The notes under the pieces: generated by a model
What the model was told of the DNA's origin: nothing
What the model saw: only the letters and a program-made list of their open reading frames with translations
Database searches by the model: none
DNA from: Serratia nevei
Lineage (GTDB): Bacteria > Pseudomonadota > Gammaproteobacteria > Enterobacterales > Enterobacteriaceae
Assembly: GCF_024160145.1 (NCBI RefSeq)
Contig: NZ_JAMYWQ010000040.1
Span: 1 to 44,560, forward strand
Length of the DNA: 44,560 bases
Reading direction: 5' to 3'
In this document: one piece after another, positions 1-8,007 of the stretch
How positions within the stretch are numbered: position 1 is the stretch's first letter
Layout of the letters: the number at the start of each line of letters is the position of its first letter
Made by a program: the position numbers and the translations under genes

Positions 1-31
1 ACGTAAAGGCCTTCATTCTGCCGGAAAAAAG

Positions 32-63
32 AAAGCACCGAAGATATGATCGTTCGGTGCTTT
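32..63 (-). terminator. Hairpin terminator for the leftward peptidase-like gene
   Basis: Perfect 11-bp stem (AAAGCACCGAA at 32-42, TTCGGTGCTTT at 53-63) with a 10-nt loop. Read leftward it runs into a T-rich tract (complement of 22-34), so it fits a rho-independent terminator of the minus-strand gene at 184-759. Read rightward the T-run is only three bases. The first 30 bases to its left hold nothing I can assign. Confidence 0.7.
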
Positions 64-183
64 ATGTTCCGCCTAAATATCCATTCAGCTATAAGTCACG
101 TGAGGCTTAAGTGAACGGCATTAGGTTTTTTAACCGGGCTTTTTTATGCCCGCAAGCTGATGAAAGATGCATCGGGAGTGGCG

Positions 184-759
184 CTACTTTATAACTTTCG
201 CCGCCTGCAATACAGGCTGTGTGCCAAGTGTGGCATGCCACATGTCGAATTGGGTGCGCCATTCATCGAAGGGAGCGCCTAGCCGGCGTGGATCGCCGCT
301 CATGGAATAGGCCATTCCCTCAATTAGCCATGAAGGTTTGGTCAACATCGCGAGGTTGCCGAAGGATTCGGCCTGACGATAGTGGATCATTTCATGGGTT
401 AAATAGAACGGCGTCCAACCGCGAGGTGCGATAATCAGACCGAGATCGCCGATCGCGGCGGCGGCGCGTTTCTCCATACCGAACATTTCTGCACAGCGTT
501 CAGTGCTGCAGAATACCACTTTCGGGCTGCCGATAAATGGCCCGACGGCAGTAGTGGCGTGTTCATAGCCGGTTCGATAAAGCTTTTGAGCATCTTCTAA
601 TTTTGCGACATCATCCGTGCAGAGTGTTGTTGTCTGGCATGTTATTCCCGGAAGCAAGGTGGGGAAGGCAACGCGGAGCTGCTTTATTGTGAGCAGGCCG
701 ACAGTCATCAGGATGACGAATAAAGCGATTAATAGTGATGATATCTTTTTATATTTCAT
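184..759 (-). CDS. Membrane-anchored zinc metallopeptidase-like protein
   Basis: 191 residues with ATG at 757-759. A longer open frame runs upstream to 1062, but it overlaps pabC and lacks family character. A hydrophobic segment at residues 8-25 is probably a single membrane anchor with the rest in the periplasm. HEMIH at 122-126 is an HExxH zinc motif, and Glu147 in the segment LIEGMAY is placed like the third ligand of gluzincin (peptidase MA) proteins. Four cysteines (41, 47, 84, 89) could form two disulfides. A specific family was not recognised and no substrate is suggested. It is divergent from pabC, where E. coli has fabF directly upstream. Peptidase activity is inferred from the motif only. 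Confidence 0.7.
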   Translation of the reverse strand: MKYKKISSLLIALFVILMTVGLLTIKQLRVAFPTLLPGITCQTTTLCTDDVAKLEDAQKLYRTGYEHATTAVGPFIGSPKVVFCSTERCAEMFGMEKRAAAAIGDLGLIIAPRGWTPFYLTHEMIHYRQAESFGNLAMLTKPSWLIEGMAYSMSGDPRRLGAPFDEWRTQFDMWHATLGTQPVLQAAKVIK

Positions 760-918
760 GTGGGTGGCCGGGTTCTCCTGATGAATTACTATAGCGTTTG
801 CCGGACTGGATGAGAAGCGAACACATTGAGCGTTTCTGCATGGGCGGCTGTTAAGGTTAAGGATGTCAGCGCCTGCTATTCTGCGTGCGTAATGACTAAC
901 CCGGCTACAGGAGGAAGC

Positions 919-1716
919 ATGTATTGGATTAACGGACAACGCCACGATGCGCTGGCGCCGAGCGATCGTGGCTTGCAGTTCGGCGATGGCTGCTTTACTA
1001 CCGCCCGGGTTATCGACGGCAAAATCGAGCTGCTGCCCTGGCATCTGGAGCGGCTGCAGCAAGCGGCGCAGCGGCTGATGCTGCCCGCCACCGATTGGGT
1101 TGCTTTCGAACGGGAGATGGCGCTGGCGGCCGAATCAATTCCGCTCGGCGTGGTCAAAGCGATACTGACACGCGGCAGCGGCGGGCGGGGCTACAGCCCG
1201 ACGGGGTGCGAAAACCCGACGCGTATCGTCGCCCGCAGCGGCTACCCTGCGCACTATTTGCAGTGGCGCGAGCAGGGCATCACGCTTGCGCTCAGCCCGG
1301 TGGCGCTGGCGCGCAATCCATTGCTGGCGGGGGTGAAGCATTTGAACCGCCTGGAGCAGGTGCTGATCCGCGCGCATCTTGACCAGACGGCCGCCAACGA
1401 GGCGCTGGTGCTTGACACTGCCGGTATGCTGGTGGAATGCTGTGCGGCTAATTTGTTCTGGCGTAAGGGAAAAGCGGTGTTTACCCCGGATCTGAGCCAG
1501 GCCGGCGTCGCGGGCCTGATGCGGCGGCGGGTGATCGCGCTGCTGGCGGGGTCGGAATACCGTCTGCACTGCGTCAGTGAACCGCTGGCGGCGTTGGCCG
1601 ATGCCGACGAAGTGCTGGTGAGCAATGCGCTGATGCCGCTGCTGCCGGTAAACGCTGCGCAATCATGGCGTTATGCTTCACGCCAGCTGTATGATTTTTT
1701 GCGTCCACACTGTTAA
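919..1716 (+). CDS. pabC: Aminodeoxychorismate lyase
   Basis: 265 residues. It is a PLP enzyme of fold type IV that converts 4-amino-4-deoxychorismate to p-aminobenzoate and pyruvate for folate synthesis in the cytoplasm. The N-terminus (MYWINGQ) and the GDGCFTT segment at about 22-28 are typical, and Lys140 in GVKHLNRLEQ is the expected PLP lysine. The start is ATG 919 with GGAGG just before it; the frame is open further upstream, but that extension does not resemble the family. It leads the compact series pabC-mltG-tmk-holB-ycfH, the same order as in E. coli. Confidence 0.95.
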   Translation: MYWINGQRHDALAPSDRGLQFGDGCFTTARVIDGKIELLPWHLERLQQAAQRLMLPATDWVAFEREMALAAESIPLGVVKAILTRGSGGRGYSPTGCENPTRIVARSGYPAHYLQWREQGITLALSPVALARNPLLAGVKHLNRLEQVLIRAHLDQTAANEALVLDTAGMLVECCAANLFWRKGKAVFTPDLSQAGVAGLMRRRVIALLAGSEYRLHCVSEPLAALADADEVLVSNALMPLLPVNAAQSWRYASRQLYDFLRPHC

Positions 1717-1729
1717 CCATGGCTGATTG

Positions 1730-2755
1730 ATGAAGAAAAGAAAGCTGAAGGTCCTGTCTGTTATTGTTGTTCTGGTATTGGCGCTGCTGTTTTGGGGCTA
1801 CCAGAAGATCGAACGCTTCGCCAATACGCCGCTGGCTATCCAGCAAGAAACCATCTTCAAACTGCCGGCCGGCACCGGCCGGGTAGCGTTGGAAGGGCTA
1901 CTGGTGCGCGATAAACTGGTGCGCAACGGGCGCTGGTTCCAGTGGCTGCTGAAGCTGGAGCCGGAGCTGGCGGAGTTTAAAGCCGGTACCTACCGGTTTA
2001 CGCCGGGCATGACGGTGCGCCAGATGCTGAAACTGTTGGCCAGCGGCAAAGAGGCGCAGTTCACCGCACGCTTTATTGAAGGCTCACGCCTGCGTGACTG
2101 GCAGCAAGTGCTGCAGCAGTCCAAATACCTGAAGCACACCCTGGCGGGCAAGAGCGAAGCGGAGATTGCCGCAGCGCTCGGCCTTCCTGCGGGAGAAACC
2201 CCTGAAGGGCTGCTTTACCCGGATACCTATCAGTATACCGCCGGCATGAGCGACATCGCGCTGCTCAAACGCGCACACGTGCGCATGAACAAAGCGCTGC
2301 AGGCCGCCTGGGCCGGCCGCGACACCAGCCTGCCGTACAAAACGCCGGAAGATCTGCTGACCATGGCCTCGATCGTCGAGAAAGAGACCGCGGTGCCGGA
2401 AGAGCGCAGCAAGGTAGCGTCAGTGTTCGTCAACCGCTTGCGCATCGGCATGCGCCTGCAGACCGATCCGACGGTGATCTACGGCATGGGCGAAAGCTAT
2501 AATGGCAACATCACGCGCAAGGATCTGGAAACGCCGACGCCGTACAACACCTATGTGATCGCCGGCCTGCCGCCAACGCCGATCGCCATGCCGGGTGAGG
2601 CCTCGTTGCAGGCGGCCGCCAATCCGGCCAAAACGCCTTATCTCTATTTTGTCGCCGACGGCAAGGGGGGGCATACCTTCACCACCAATCTGGCGAGCCA
2701 TAACCAGGCGGTGCGCGTGTACCGTCAGGCGTTAAAGGAAAAGAATGAAAAGTAA
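1730..2755 (+). CDS. mltG: Endolytic murein transglycosylase MltG
   Basis: 341 residues. This inner-membrane lytic transglycosylase (YceG family) cleaves nascent glycan strands and is thought to act as a terminase of peptidoglycan polymerisation. There is one membrane helix at about 8-24 and a LysM-like region (40-105). The signature SIVEKETA at about 214-221 contains the catalytic glutamate (about 217), and [11 protein letters not shown] follows. ATG 1730 is preferred over an in-frame TTG three bases earlier. It begins 13 bp after pabC and overlaps tmk by 11 bp, so translational coupling is likely. Confidence 0.95.
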   Translation: MKKRKLKVLSVIVVLVLALLFWGYQKIERFANTPLAIQQETIFKLPAGTGRVALEGLLVRDKLVRNGRWFQWLLKLEPELAEFKAGTYRFTPGMTVRQMLKLLASGKEAQFTARFIEGSRLRDWQQVLQQSKYLKHTLAGKSEAEIAAALGLPAGETPEGLLYPDTYQYTAGMSDIALLKRAHVRMNKALQAAWAGRDTSLPYKTPEDLLTMASIVEKETAVPEERSKVASVFVNRLRIGMRLQTDPTVIYGMGESYNGNITRKDLETPTPYNTYVIAGLPPTPIAMPGEASLQAAANPAKTPYLYFVADGKGGHTFTTNLASHNQAVRVYRQALKEKNEK

Positions 2756-3383
2756 ATTCGTTGTTATCGAAGGGCTGGAAGGCGCGGGTAAAACCACCGC
2801 GCGCGATACGGTGGTCAATGTGCTGCGCGAACACGGCATCAGCGACATCGTCTTCACCCGCGAACCCGGCGGTACGCCGCTGGCGGAGAAACTGCGCGAT
2901 CTGTTCAAACGCGGCATCGACGGCGAATTGCCAACCATCAAGGCCGAAGTGTTGATGCTGTACGCCGCGCGCGTGCAGCTGGTGGAAACCGTGATCAAAC
3001 CGGCTCTGGCGCGCGGCGCCTGGGTGGTGGGCGACCGTCACGACCTCTCTTCACAGGCTTACCAGGGCGGCGGCCGCGGCATAGACCCGCAGCTGATGAG
3101 CTCGCTGCGCGACACCGTGCTGGGGGATTTTCGCCCGGATTTGACGGTGTATCTCGATCTGCCGCCGCTGGTCGGCCTGCAGCGCGCACAGGCGCGCGGC
3201 CAGCTGGATCGCATCGAACAGGAGGCGCTGCCGTTCTTTGAACGCACCCGAGCGCGCTATCTCGAGCTGGCGGCGCAGGATGAAACCATCGTCACCGTCG
3301 ACGCCGCCCAGCCGCTGGAGCAGGTGACCGCGGCGATCCGCGACTGCGTCGGCCACTGGCTGCGGCAGCAGGAAGGCGCATAA
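2745..3383 (+). CDS. tmk: Thymidylate kinase
   Basis: 212 residues. It phosphorylates dTMP to dTDP with ATP, an essential step to dTTP. The P-loop GLEGAGKT is at residues 10-17. The [11 protein letters not shown] segment, the [15 protein letters not shown] motif and an arginine-rich LID near 145-155 are as expected of the E. coli-type enzyme. The ATG lies inside the end of mltG and the stop TAA shares its last base with the holB ATG, so the three genes are tightly coupled. Confidence 0.97.
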   Translation: MKSKFVVIEGLEGAGKTTARDTVVNVLREHGISDIVFTREPGGTPLAEKLRDLFKRGIDGELPTIKAEVLMLYAARVQLVETVIKPALARGAWVVGDRHDLSSQAYQGGGRGIDPQLMSSLRDTVLGDFRPDLTVYLDLPPLVGLQRAQARGQLDRIEQEALPFFERTRARYLELAAQDETIVTVDAAQPLEQVTAAIRDCVGHWLRQQEGA

Positions 3384-4390
3384 TGAACTGGTACCCGTGG
3401 CTGAACGGCCCTTATCGCCAGCTGATTGGGCAGTACGCCGACGGCCGTGGCCATCATGCGCTGCTGCTGCACGCGGCGGCGGGCAATGGTGACGACGCGC
3501 TGGCCTACGGCCTGAGCCGCTGGTTGATCTGCCAGCAGCGCAACGGTGAAAAAAGCTGTGGAGAGTGCCACAGCTGCCGGCTGATGCTGGCGGGCAATCA
3601 CCCGGATTATCACGTGCTGGCGCCGGAAAAGGGCAAGAGCAGCCTGGGGATCGAGCCGATCCGCCAGGTGATTGAAACGCTGTACGCCCACGCGCAGCAG
3701 GGCGGCGCCAAAGTGATTTGGCTGCCGCAGGCGGAACAGCTGACCGAGGCGGCGGCCAATGCGCTGCTGAAAACGCTGGAAGAGCCGCCGGAGAAAACCT
3801 ATTTTCTGCTGGGCTGCCGTGAGCCGTCACGGCTGATGGCGACGCTGCGCAGCCGCTGCCTATACTGGCATTTGGCGAGCCCGGATGAGCAGCTCAGCCT
3901 GCAGTGGTTGGGCAGGCAGGCAGCCGGCTCTCAGACGGACCGCCTCACGGCGCTGCGCCTGCACGACGGTGCGCCGCTGGCCGCCGAACAGCTGCTGCAG
4001 CCGCAGCAGTGGCAACAGCGCAGCGCCCTGTGCGCCGCGTTAAGCGCCGCGCTGCCGCAGCGCGATATGCTGTCGCTGCTGCCGGTGTTGAACCATGAAG
4101 ACGTCGCCGAGCGCCTGCACTGGCTGTGCGCGCTGCTGGTGGACGCGATGAAGTGGCAGCAGGGTGCGCATCACTATGTATTGAATCAGGATCAGCAGCC
4201 GCTGGTGCATCAGCTGGCCAGCCTGTTGAGCAGCGCCTCGCTGCAGCAGAGCGTGCAGCAGTGGCTGAACTGCCGCCATCAGCTGCTCAGCGTGGTGGGC
4301 GTCAATCGCGAGCTGCTGCTGACCGAACAGTTACTTCGCTGGGAACAGATGCTCGGCGCCGCCGGCTATTCCCACCCTCATTCGCTGTAA
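3383..4390 (+). CDS. holB: DNA polymerase III delta-prime subunit
   Basis: 335 residues, the usual length. Delta-prime is the stator of the clamp-loader complex that opens the sliding clamp on DNA. The zinc module with cysteines 50, 59, 62 and 65 is intact. The normal Walker A is degenerate (AAAGNGDD near 31-38), as in other delta-prime subunits, which do not hydrolyse ATP. The segment ALLKTLEEPP, containing the SRC-proximal LEEP motif, follows near 125-135, and RSRC provides the arginine finger. It overlaps the tmk stop by one base. Confidence 0.96.
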   Translation: MNWYPWLNGPYRQLIGQYADGRGHHALLLHAAAGNGDDALAYGLSRWLICQQRNGEKSCGECHSCRLMLAGNHPDYHVLAPEKGKSSLGIEPIRQVIETLYAHAQQGGAKVIWLPQAEQLTEAAANALLKTLEEPPEKTYFLLGCREPSRLMATLRSRCLYWHLASPDEQLSLQWLGRQAAGSQTDRLTALRLHDGAPLAAEQLLQPQQWQQRSALCAALSAALPQRDMLSLLPVLNHEDVAERLHWLCALLVDAMKWQQGAHHYVLNQDQQPLVHQLASLLSSASLQQSVQQWLNCRHQLLSVVGVNRELLLTEQLLRWEQMLGAAGYSHPHSL

Positions 4391-4409
4391 AGTAAAAGAG
4401 TTAAAAATT

Positions 4410-5186
4410 ATGTTGTTAGTCGATTCTCATTGCCACCTTGACGGCCTGGATTATCAAACGCTGCACCAGAATGTGGACGATGCGCTGGCCAAGGCCAAAG
4501 CGCGCGACGTCGGTTATGTGCTGGCGGTCGCCACCACGCTGCCGGGCTACCGATCCATGACCGAGCTGATCGGCAAACGCGACGACGTGGCCTTCTCCTG
4601 CGGGGTGCATCCGCTCAATCTGGAAGAGGGCTATGATTACGCTGAACTGCGCCGCCTGGCGGCGGCGGAGCAGGTGGTGGCGCTGGGGGAGACCGGGCTC
4701 GATTACTTCTACCAGAAAGACAACCTTGAGCTGCAGCAGGACTCTTTCCGCGAGCATATCCGCATCGGCCGGGATCTGAACAAGCCGGTTATCGTCCATA
4801 CCCGCGATGCGCGCGCGGACACGCTGGCGATCCTGCGTGAAGAGAACGCACAGGACTGCGGCGGCGTGCTGCACTGCTTCACCGAAGACGTGGCTACGGC
4901 CGAAGCCTTGCTGGATCTGGGCTTCTACATCTCCTTCTCAGGCATCGTGACCTTCCGCAACGCCGAACAGCTGCGTGAGGTGGCGCGCTATGTGCCGCTG
5001 GATCGCATTCTGGTGGAGACCGATTCGCCTTATCTGGCGCCGGTGCCGCATCGCGGCAAAGAAAACCAACCCGCCTATGTGCGCGATGTGGCTGAATACA
5101 TGGCGGTATTGAAGGGCGTCAGCCTGGAGCAACTGGCCGAAGCCACCACCGCCAACTTTTCACGCTTATTTCACCTCGAACTGTGA
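4410..5186 (+). CDS. ycfH: TatD-family metal-dependent hydrolase YcfH
   Basis: 258 residues, a TIM-barrel metallohydrolase of the TatD family (putative DNase or D-aminoacyl-tRNA deacylase relatives). The metal ligands are visible: HCH at residues 7-9, the Glu in GETGLDY, the His in VIVHTRDA, the His in HCFTE and the Asp in ETDSPYLAP. It follows holB by 19 bp and closes the operon, as in E. coli. The exact physiological substrate of YcfH is not established. Confidence 0.93.
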   Translation: MLLVDSHCHLDGLDYQTLHQNVDDALAKAKARDVGYVLAVATTLPGYRSMTELIGKRDDVAFSCGVHPLNLEEGYDYAELRRLAAAEQVVALGETGLDYFYQKDNLELQQDSFREHIRIGRDLNKPVIVHTRDARADTLAILREENAQDCGGVLHCFTEDVATAEALLDLGFYISFSGIVTFRNAEQLREVARYVPLDRILVETDSPYLAPVPHRGKENQPAYVRDVAEYMAVLKGVSLEQLAEATTANFSRLFHLEL

Positions 5187-5190
5187 TCTT

Positions 5191-5282
5191 TGACCTAGGC
5201 TATAGCTGTAGGTCATTGTCTGCGTAATTTTTTTTAAGCTCGTAATTAATCCTTGAAACGGGTAAGGTTCCCTCCCGTTTCA
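5191..5282 (+). other. Two hairpins after ycfH
   Basis: TGACCTA at 5191-5197 pairs with TAGGTCA at 5209-5215, and a run of eight T follows at about 5228-5235. A second 9-bp stem joins TGAAACGGG at 5254-5262 to CCCGTTTCA at 5274-5282. The first hairpin plus the delayed T-run may end the pabC-ycfH transcript. The second has no T-run and its role is unknown. Confidence 0.4.
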
Positions 5283-5361
5283 GAGTGGTTGATGCCTGTT
5301 TTTTGGCCTGTTTTGCCCGGGAATGGCCGATTTATGCAAAGTCGGCGCGGCTCGATCATCG

Positions 5362-5383
5362 AAACGTGATTGTCATCAAACAT
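5362..5383 (+). promoter_or_regulatory. CRP site of ptsG
   Basis: CGTGA at 5365-5369, a six-base spacer and TCAAA at 5376-5380 match the CRP half-site spacing. Position and flanks correspond to the CRP site upstream of the E. coli ptsG P1 promoter, so cAMP-CRP activation is expected. Confidence 0.7.
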
Positions 5384-5394
5384 TGCGCAGGCTA

Positions 5395-5419
5395 TTTATT
5401 TTACTCTGCGTAATAAATT
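5395..5419 (+). promoter_or_regulatory. Mlc operator of ptsG
   Basis: An imperfect palindrome, TTATTTTACTCTGCGTAATA within 5395-5419, closely resembles the Mlc operator that overlaps the main ptsG promoter in E. coli. Mlc would repress here, and repression is relieved when dephosphorylated EIICB-Glc sequesters Mlc at the membrane. Confidence 0.75.
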
Positions 5420-5507
5420 CAAGGGGTGCTCAGACACCCTGAATTGCAGGGGTTTTTCTCCCCCCTCTGCAGCGCGAATTATCGCGACAAGAAGTAGCAA
5501 AGCATTA

Positions 5508-5529
5508 TTACTCAGGAGCACACTCAACT
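5508..5529 (+). promoter_or_regulatory. SgrS pairing region and RBS of ptsG
   Basis: The 22 bases before the start codon (ACTCAGGAGCACACTCAACT, 5510-5529) are almost identical to the E. coli ptsG leader segment that pairs with the sRNA SgrS. The AGGAG ribosome-binding site is inside the pairing region. SgrS-Hfq silencing under glucose-phosphate stress is therefore likely conserved; sgrS itself is not in this window. Confidence 0.7.
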
Positions 5530-6963
5530 ATGTTCAAGAACGCATTTGCAAACCTGCAAAAAGTAGGTAAATCGCTCATGCTGCCGGTGTCCGTGTTGCC
5601 TATCGCAGGTATCCTGCTGGGCGTCGGCTCCGCCAACTTTAGCTGGCTACCTGCGGTAGTCTCCCATGTGATGGCGGAAGCGGGTGGTTCGGTCTTCGCC
5701 AACATGCCGCTGATTTTCGCCATCGGCGTCGCCTTGGGCTTCACCAACAACGACGGCGTTTCCGCGCTGGCGGCGGTGGTGGCCTACGGCATCATGGTGA
5801 AAACCATGGCGGTGGTTGCGCCGCTGGTGCTGCACTTGCCGGCTGAAGAGATTGCGGCCAAACACCTGGCGGATACCGGTGTGCTCGGGGGGATTATCTC
5901 CGGCGCCATCGCGGCCTATATGTTCAACCGCTTCTTCCGCATTCAACTGCCGGAATACCTGGGCTTCTTTGCCGGTAAGCGTTTCGTGCCGATCATTTCC
6001 GGTCTGGCGGCGATCGTTCTGGGCGTAGTGCTGTCCTTCATCTGGCCGCCGATCGGTACCGCTATCCAGACCTTCTCGCAGTGGGCGGCTTATCAGAACC
6101 CGGTCGTGGCCTTCGGTATCTACGGCGTGGTTGAGCGTGCTCTGGTGCCGTTCGGTCTGCACCACATCTGGAACGTACCGTTCCAAATGCAAATCGGTGA
6201 ATTCACCAACGCGGCGGGCCAGGTATTCCACGGCGACATCCCTCGCTACATGGCGGGTGACCCAACCGCGGGCAAACTGTCCGGCGGCTTCCTGTTCAAA
6301 ATGTACGGTCTGCCTGCTGCGGCCATCGCCATCTGGCACTCGGCCAAACCGGAAAACCGCGCGAAAGTCGGCGGCATCATGATCTCTGCCGCGTTGACCT
6401 CGTTCCTGACCGGTATCACCGAGCCGATCGAGTTCTCCTTCATGTTCGTCGCGCCGATCCTGTACGTGATCCACGCTATCCTGGCCGGTCTGGCGTTCCC
6501 AATCTGCATCCTGTTGGGCATGCGTGACGGCACCAGCTTCTCGCACGGCCTGATCGACTTTATCGTACTGAGCGGCAACAGCAGCAAGATCTGGCTGTTC
6601 CCAATCGTCGGCATCGTCTACGGTCTGGTGTACTACACCATCTTCCGCGTGCTGATCGCCAAGTTGGATCTGAAAACCCCGGGCCGTGAAGACACCGCTG
6701 CCGAGCAGACTGCGCAGGGCGGTTCCGAAATGTCCGCAGCGCTGGTTCAGGCCTTCGGCGGTAAAGAAAACATCACTAACCTGGATGCTTGCATCACCCG
6801 TCTGCGCGTTAGCGTGGCCGACGTGTCCAAAGTTGACCAGGCGGGCCTGAAGAAACTGGGCGCAGCCGGCGTAGTCGTCGCGGGCTCCGGCGTGCAGGCC
6901 ATCTTCGGCACCAAGTCCGACAACCTGAAAACCGATATGGACGAATACATCCGTAATCACTGA
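5530..6963 (+). CDS. ptsG: PTS glucose transporter EIICB-Glc
   Basis: 477 residues, the same length as E. coli PtsG. It carries glucose across the inner membrane and phosphorylates it, taking phosphate from EIIA-Glc. The EIIC domain (about 1-380) has many hydrophobic helices and the conserved GITEPIEF segment. A linker leads to the EIIB domain, with the phosphorylated cysteine in [12 protein letters not shown] at about residue 421. It is monocistronic between its own regulatory region and a strong terminator. The leader carries CRP, Mlc and SgrS-type sites. In E. coli fhuE and hinT follow; here about 4.7 kb of other genes separates ptsG from hinT. Confidence 0.98.
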   Translation: MFKNAFANLQKVGKSLMLPVSVLPIAGILLGVGSANFSWLPAVVSHVMAEAGGSVFANMPLIFAIGVALGFTNNDGVSALAAVVAYGIMVKTMAVVAPLVLHLPAEEIAAKHLADTGVLGGIISGAIAAYMFNRFFRIQLPEYLGFFAGKRFVPIISGLAAIVLGVVLSFIWPPIGTAIQTFSQWAAYQNPVVAFGIYGVVERALVPFGLHHIWNVPFQMQIGEFTNAAGQVFHGDIPRYMAGDPTAGKLSGGFLFKMYGLPAAAIAIWHSAKPENRAKVGGIMISAALTSFLTGITEPIEFSFMFVAPILYVIHAILAGLAFPICILLGMRDGTSFSHGLIDFIVLSGNSSKIWLFPIVGIVYGLVYYTIFRVLIAKLDLKTPGREDTAAEQTAQGGSEMSAALVQAFGGKENITNLDACITRLRVSVADVSKVDQAGLKKLGAAGVVVAGSGVQAIFGTKSDNLKTDMDEYIRNH

Positions 6964-6982
6964 TTCAGGCAGGGGAGTTACC

Positions 6983-7009
6983 AAGGGAGGCGAAAGCCTC
7001 CCTTTTTTG
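6983..7009 (+). terminator. ptsG terminator
   Basis: GGGAGGC (6985-6991), a GAAA tetraloop and GCCTCCC (6996-7002) are followed by six T. This is a classic rho-independent terminator 20 bp after the ptsG stop. Confidence 0.93.
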
Positions 7010-7019
7010 TTGCCTGCCG

Positions 7020-7232
7020 TCAGGCACTAAGGTGCTGATTAAGTTCAGCGAGAGAAGGGAGGAGCCAGACCTGTTCGCCGCGATTGGCTTCACGCACCAA
7101 GTCTTGCAGCGCGTTACTTTGCGCCAGCCAGGGAGTGATATCGCCCAGCAGTGCAACGCGCAGGTGGTAGCTGATGAATTTCTGCAATATGGCGCCGGCC
7201 ACGCCGAGGCGGTTGACGGGGATAGCCAACAT
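7020..7232 (-). pseudogene. DUF4180-like protein, N-terminally truncated
   Basis: 70 residues from the only ATG in the frame. The segment GVAGAILQKFISYHLRVALL and the following DLVREANRGEQVWLL region match the C-terminal part of DUF4180 proteins, which are normally about 120 residues. Family-like sequence continues upstream of the ATG in the same frame to about 7290, with no in-frame start that I can see, and then runs into the 3' end of mntR. The N-terminal third of the family is missing. I read it as a decaying remnant, although expression of a short form cannot be excluded. It lies 10 bp past the ptsG terminator, tail to tail with ptsG. The function of DUF4180 is unknown. Confidence 0.55.
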
Positions 7233-7306
7233 CCTGGCATCGTGTTTAAAAGCGGGCGCGATAAACAGGCTGACGTCGTTTTCGTCTTTTAACAGCGGCC
7301 CGGGAG

Positions 7307-7777
7307 TCAGGGTTTGGCGTGCTTCTGCAGGTAATGCTCGAATACCGCCAGCGTTTCGTCCGAGATATGGTGTTCAATCCCTTCGCTGTCCAGCTCGGCG
7401 GTTTCGCTCGGCACCCCGAGGCACATCAGCAGATCGACCACGATGCGGTGACGGCGGCGCACCTTCTGCGCCAGCTGCTCGCCTTCCTCGGTTAAAAACA
7501 CTCCGCGATAGGGGCGCGATTCCACCAGCCCGGCGCTTTTCAGCCGCGCGATATTTTTGATCGCCGTCGGGTGAGATACGCCGAAGCGGCGCGCAATGTC
7601 GGTGGTTCTGGCTTCGCGGGTGCTTTGCAGCAAATCGGCGATCAGCTCAACGTAATCTTCGATCAGCGCATTGGACTGCGCTTCGCGGGCGCGGCTAAAA
7701 CGCAGGGCGTGCTCGGCCTCGTCCGGCATGTCGGTCTGGGCGTGGCGGTCGGCGTTATCTGGCGCGCGGGTAACCAT
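7307..7777 (-). CDS. mntR: Manganese-responsive repressor MntR
   Basis: 156 residues, DtxR family. It binds Mn(II) and represses manganese uptake genes. The N-terminal winged helix-turn-helix is at about 45-100 (RRFGVSHPTAIKNIARLKSAG recognition region), with an EEG wing. The C-terminal dimer and metal domain contains the conserved SEGIEHHISDETL segment with His and Glu ligands. ATG is at 7775-7777 with AGGACG upstream. It is divergent from mntH across a 230-bp region holding a candidate MntR operator. E. coli mntR and mntH are not adjacent, so this pairing differs. Confidence 0.93.
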   Translation of the reverse strand: MVTRAPDNADRHAQTDMPDEAEHALRFSRAREAQSNALIEDYVELIADLLQSTREARTTDIARRFGVSHPTAIKNIARLKSAGLVESRPYRGVFLTEEGEQLAQKVRRRHRIVVDLLMCLGVPSETAELDSEGIEHHISDETLAVFEHYLQKHAKP

Positions 7778-7930
7778 AGCGTGGGGCGTCCTGTAAGCAT
7801 AAGAATGGCATCTCCCGGCAATGCGGGGAGGGTTGCCCTAAGTTAGTCCAAATAGCACACATTATCAATTCGATGCCACGCATTGTGGTAGTTAGAAATA
7901 TCTTTACACAAAGCCAGTGTTTTTCGCCTG

Positions 7931-7958
7931 TTGCATAAAGTGTAGCCGATGCTACATT
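7931..7958 (+). promoter_or_regulatory. mntH promoter with MntR-type operator
   Basis: TTGCAT (7931-7936) and TACATT (7953-7958) are 16 bp apart and form a plausible sigma70 promoter. Between and across them lies the perfect inverted repeat TGTAGC-CGAT-GCTACA (7941-7956), which resembles enterobacterial MntR boxes (ATAGC-N4-GCTAT type). MntR-Mn binding here would block RNA polymerase. Confidence 0.72.
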
Positions 7959-8007
7959 GTCAGCATGACAGGTGGAAAAATAACCAGTAAAAAATTGAGG
8001 GTAATCC

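Noticed and set aside
1-30. End of fabF upstream of pabC
   Set aside because: E. coli synteny would suggest it, but the few bases available cannot be matched to the FabF C-terminus.
5647-6984. 445-codon open frame opposite ptsG
   Set aside because: Polar, repeat-free antisense translation without family features; ptsG explains the region.
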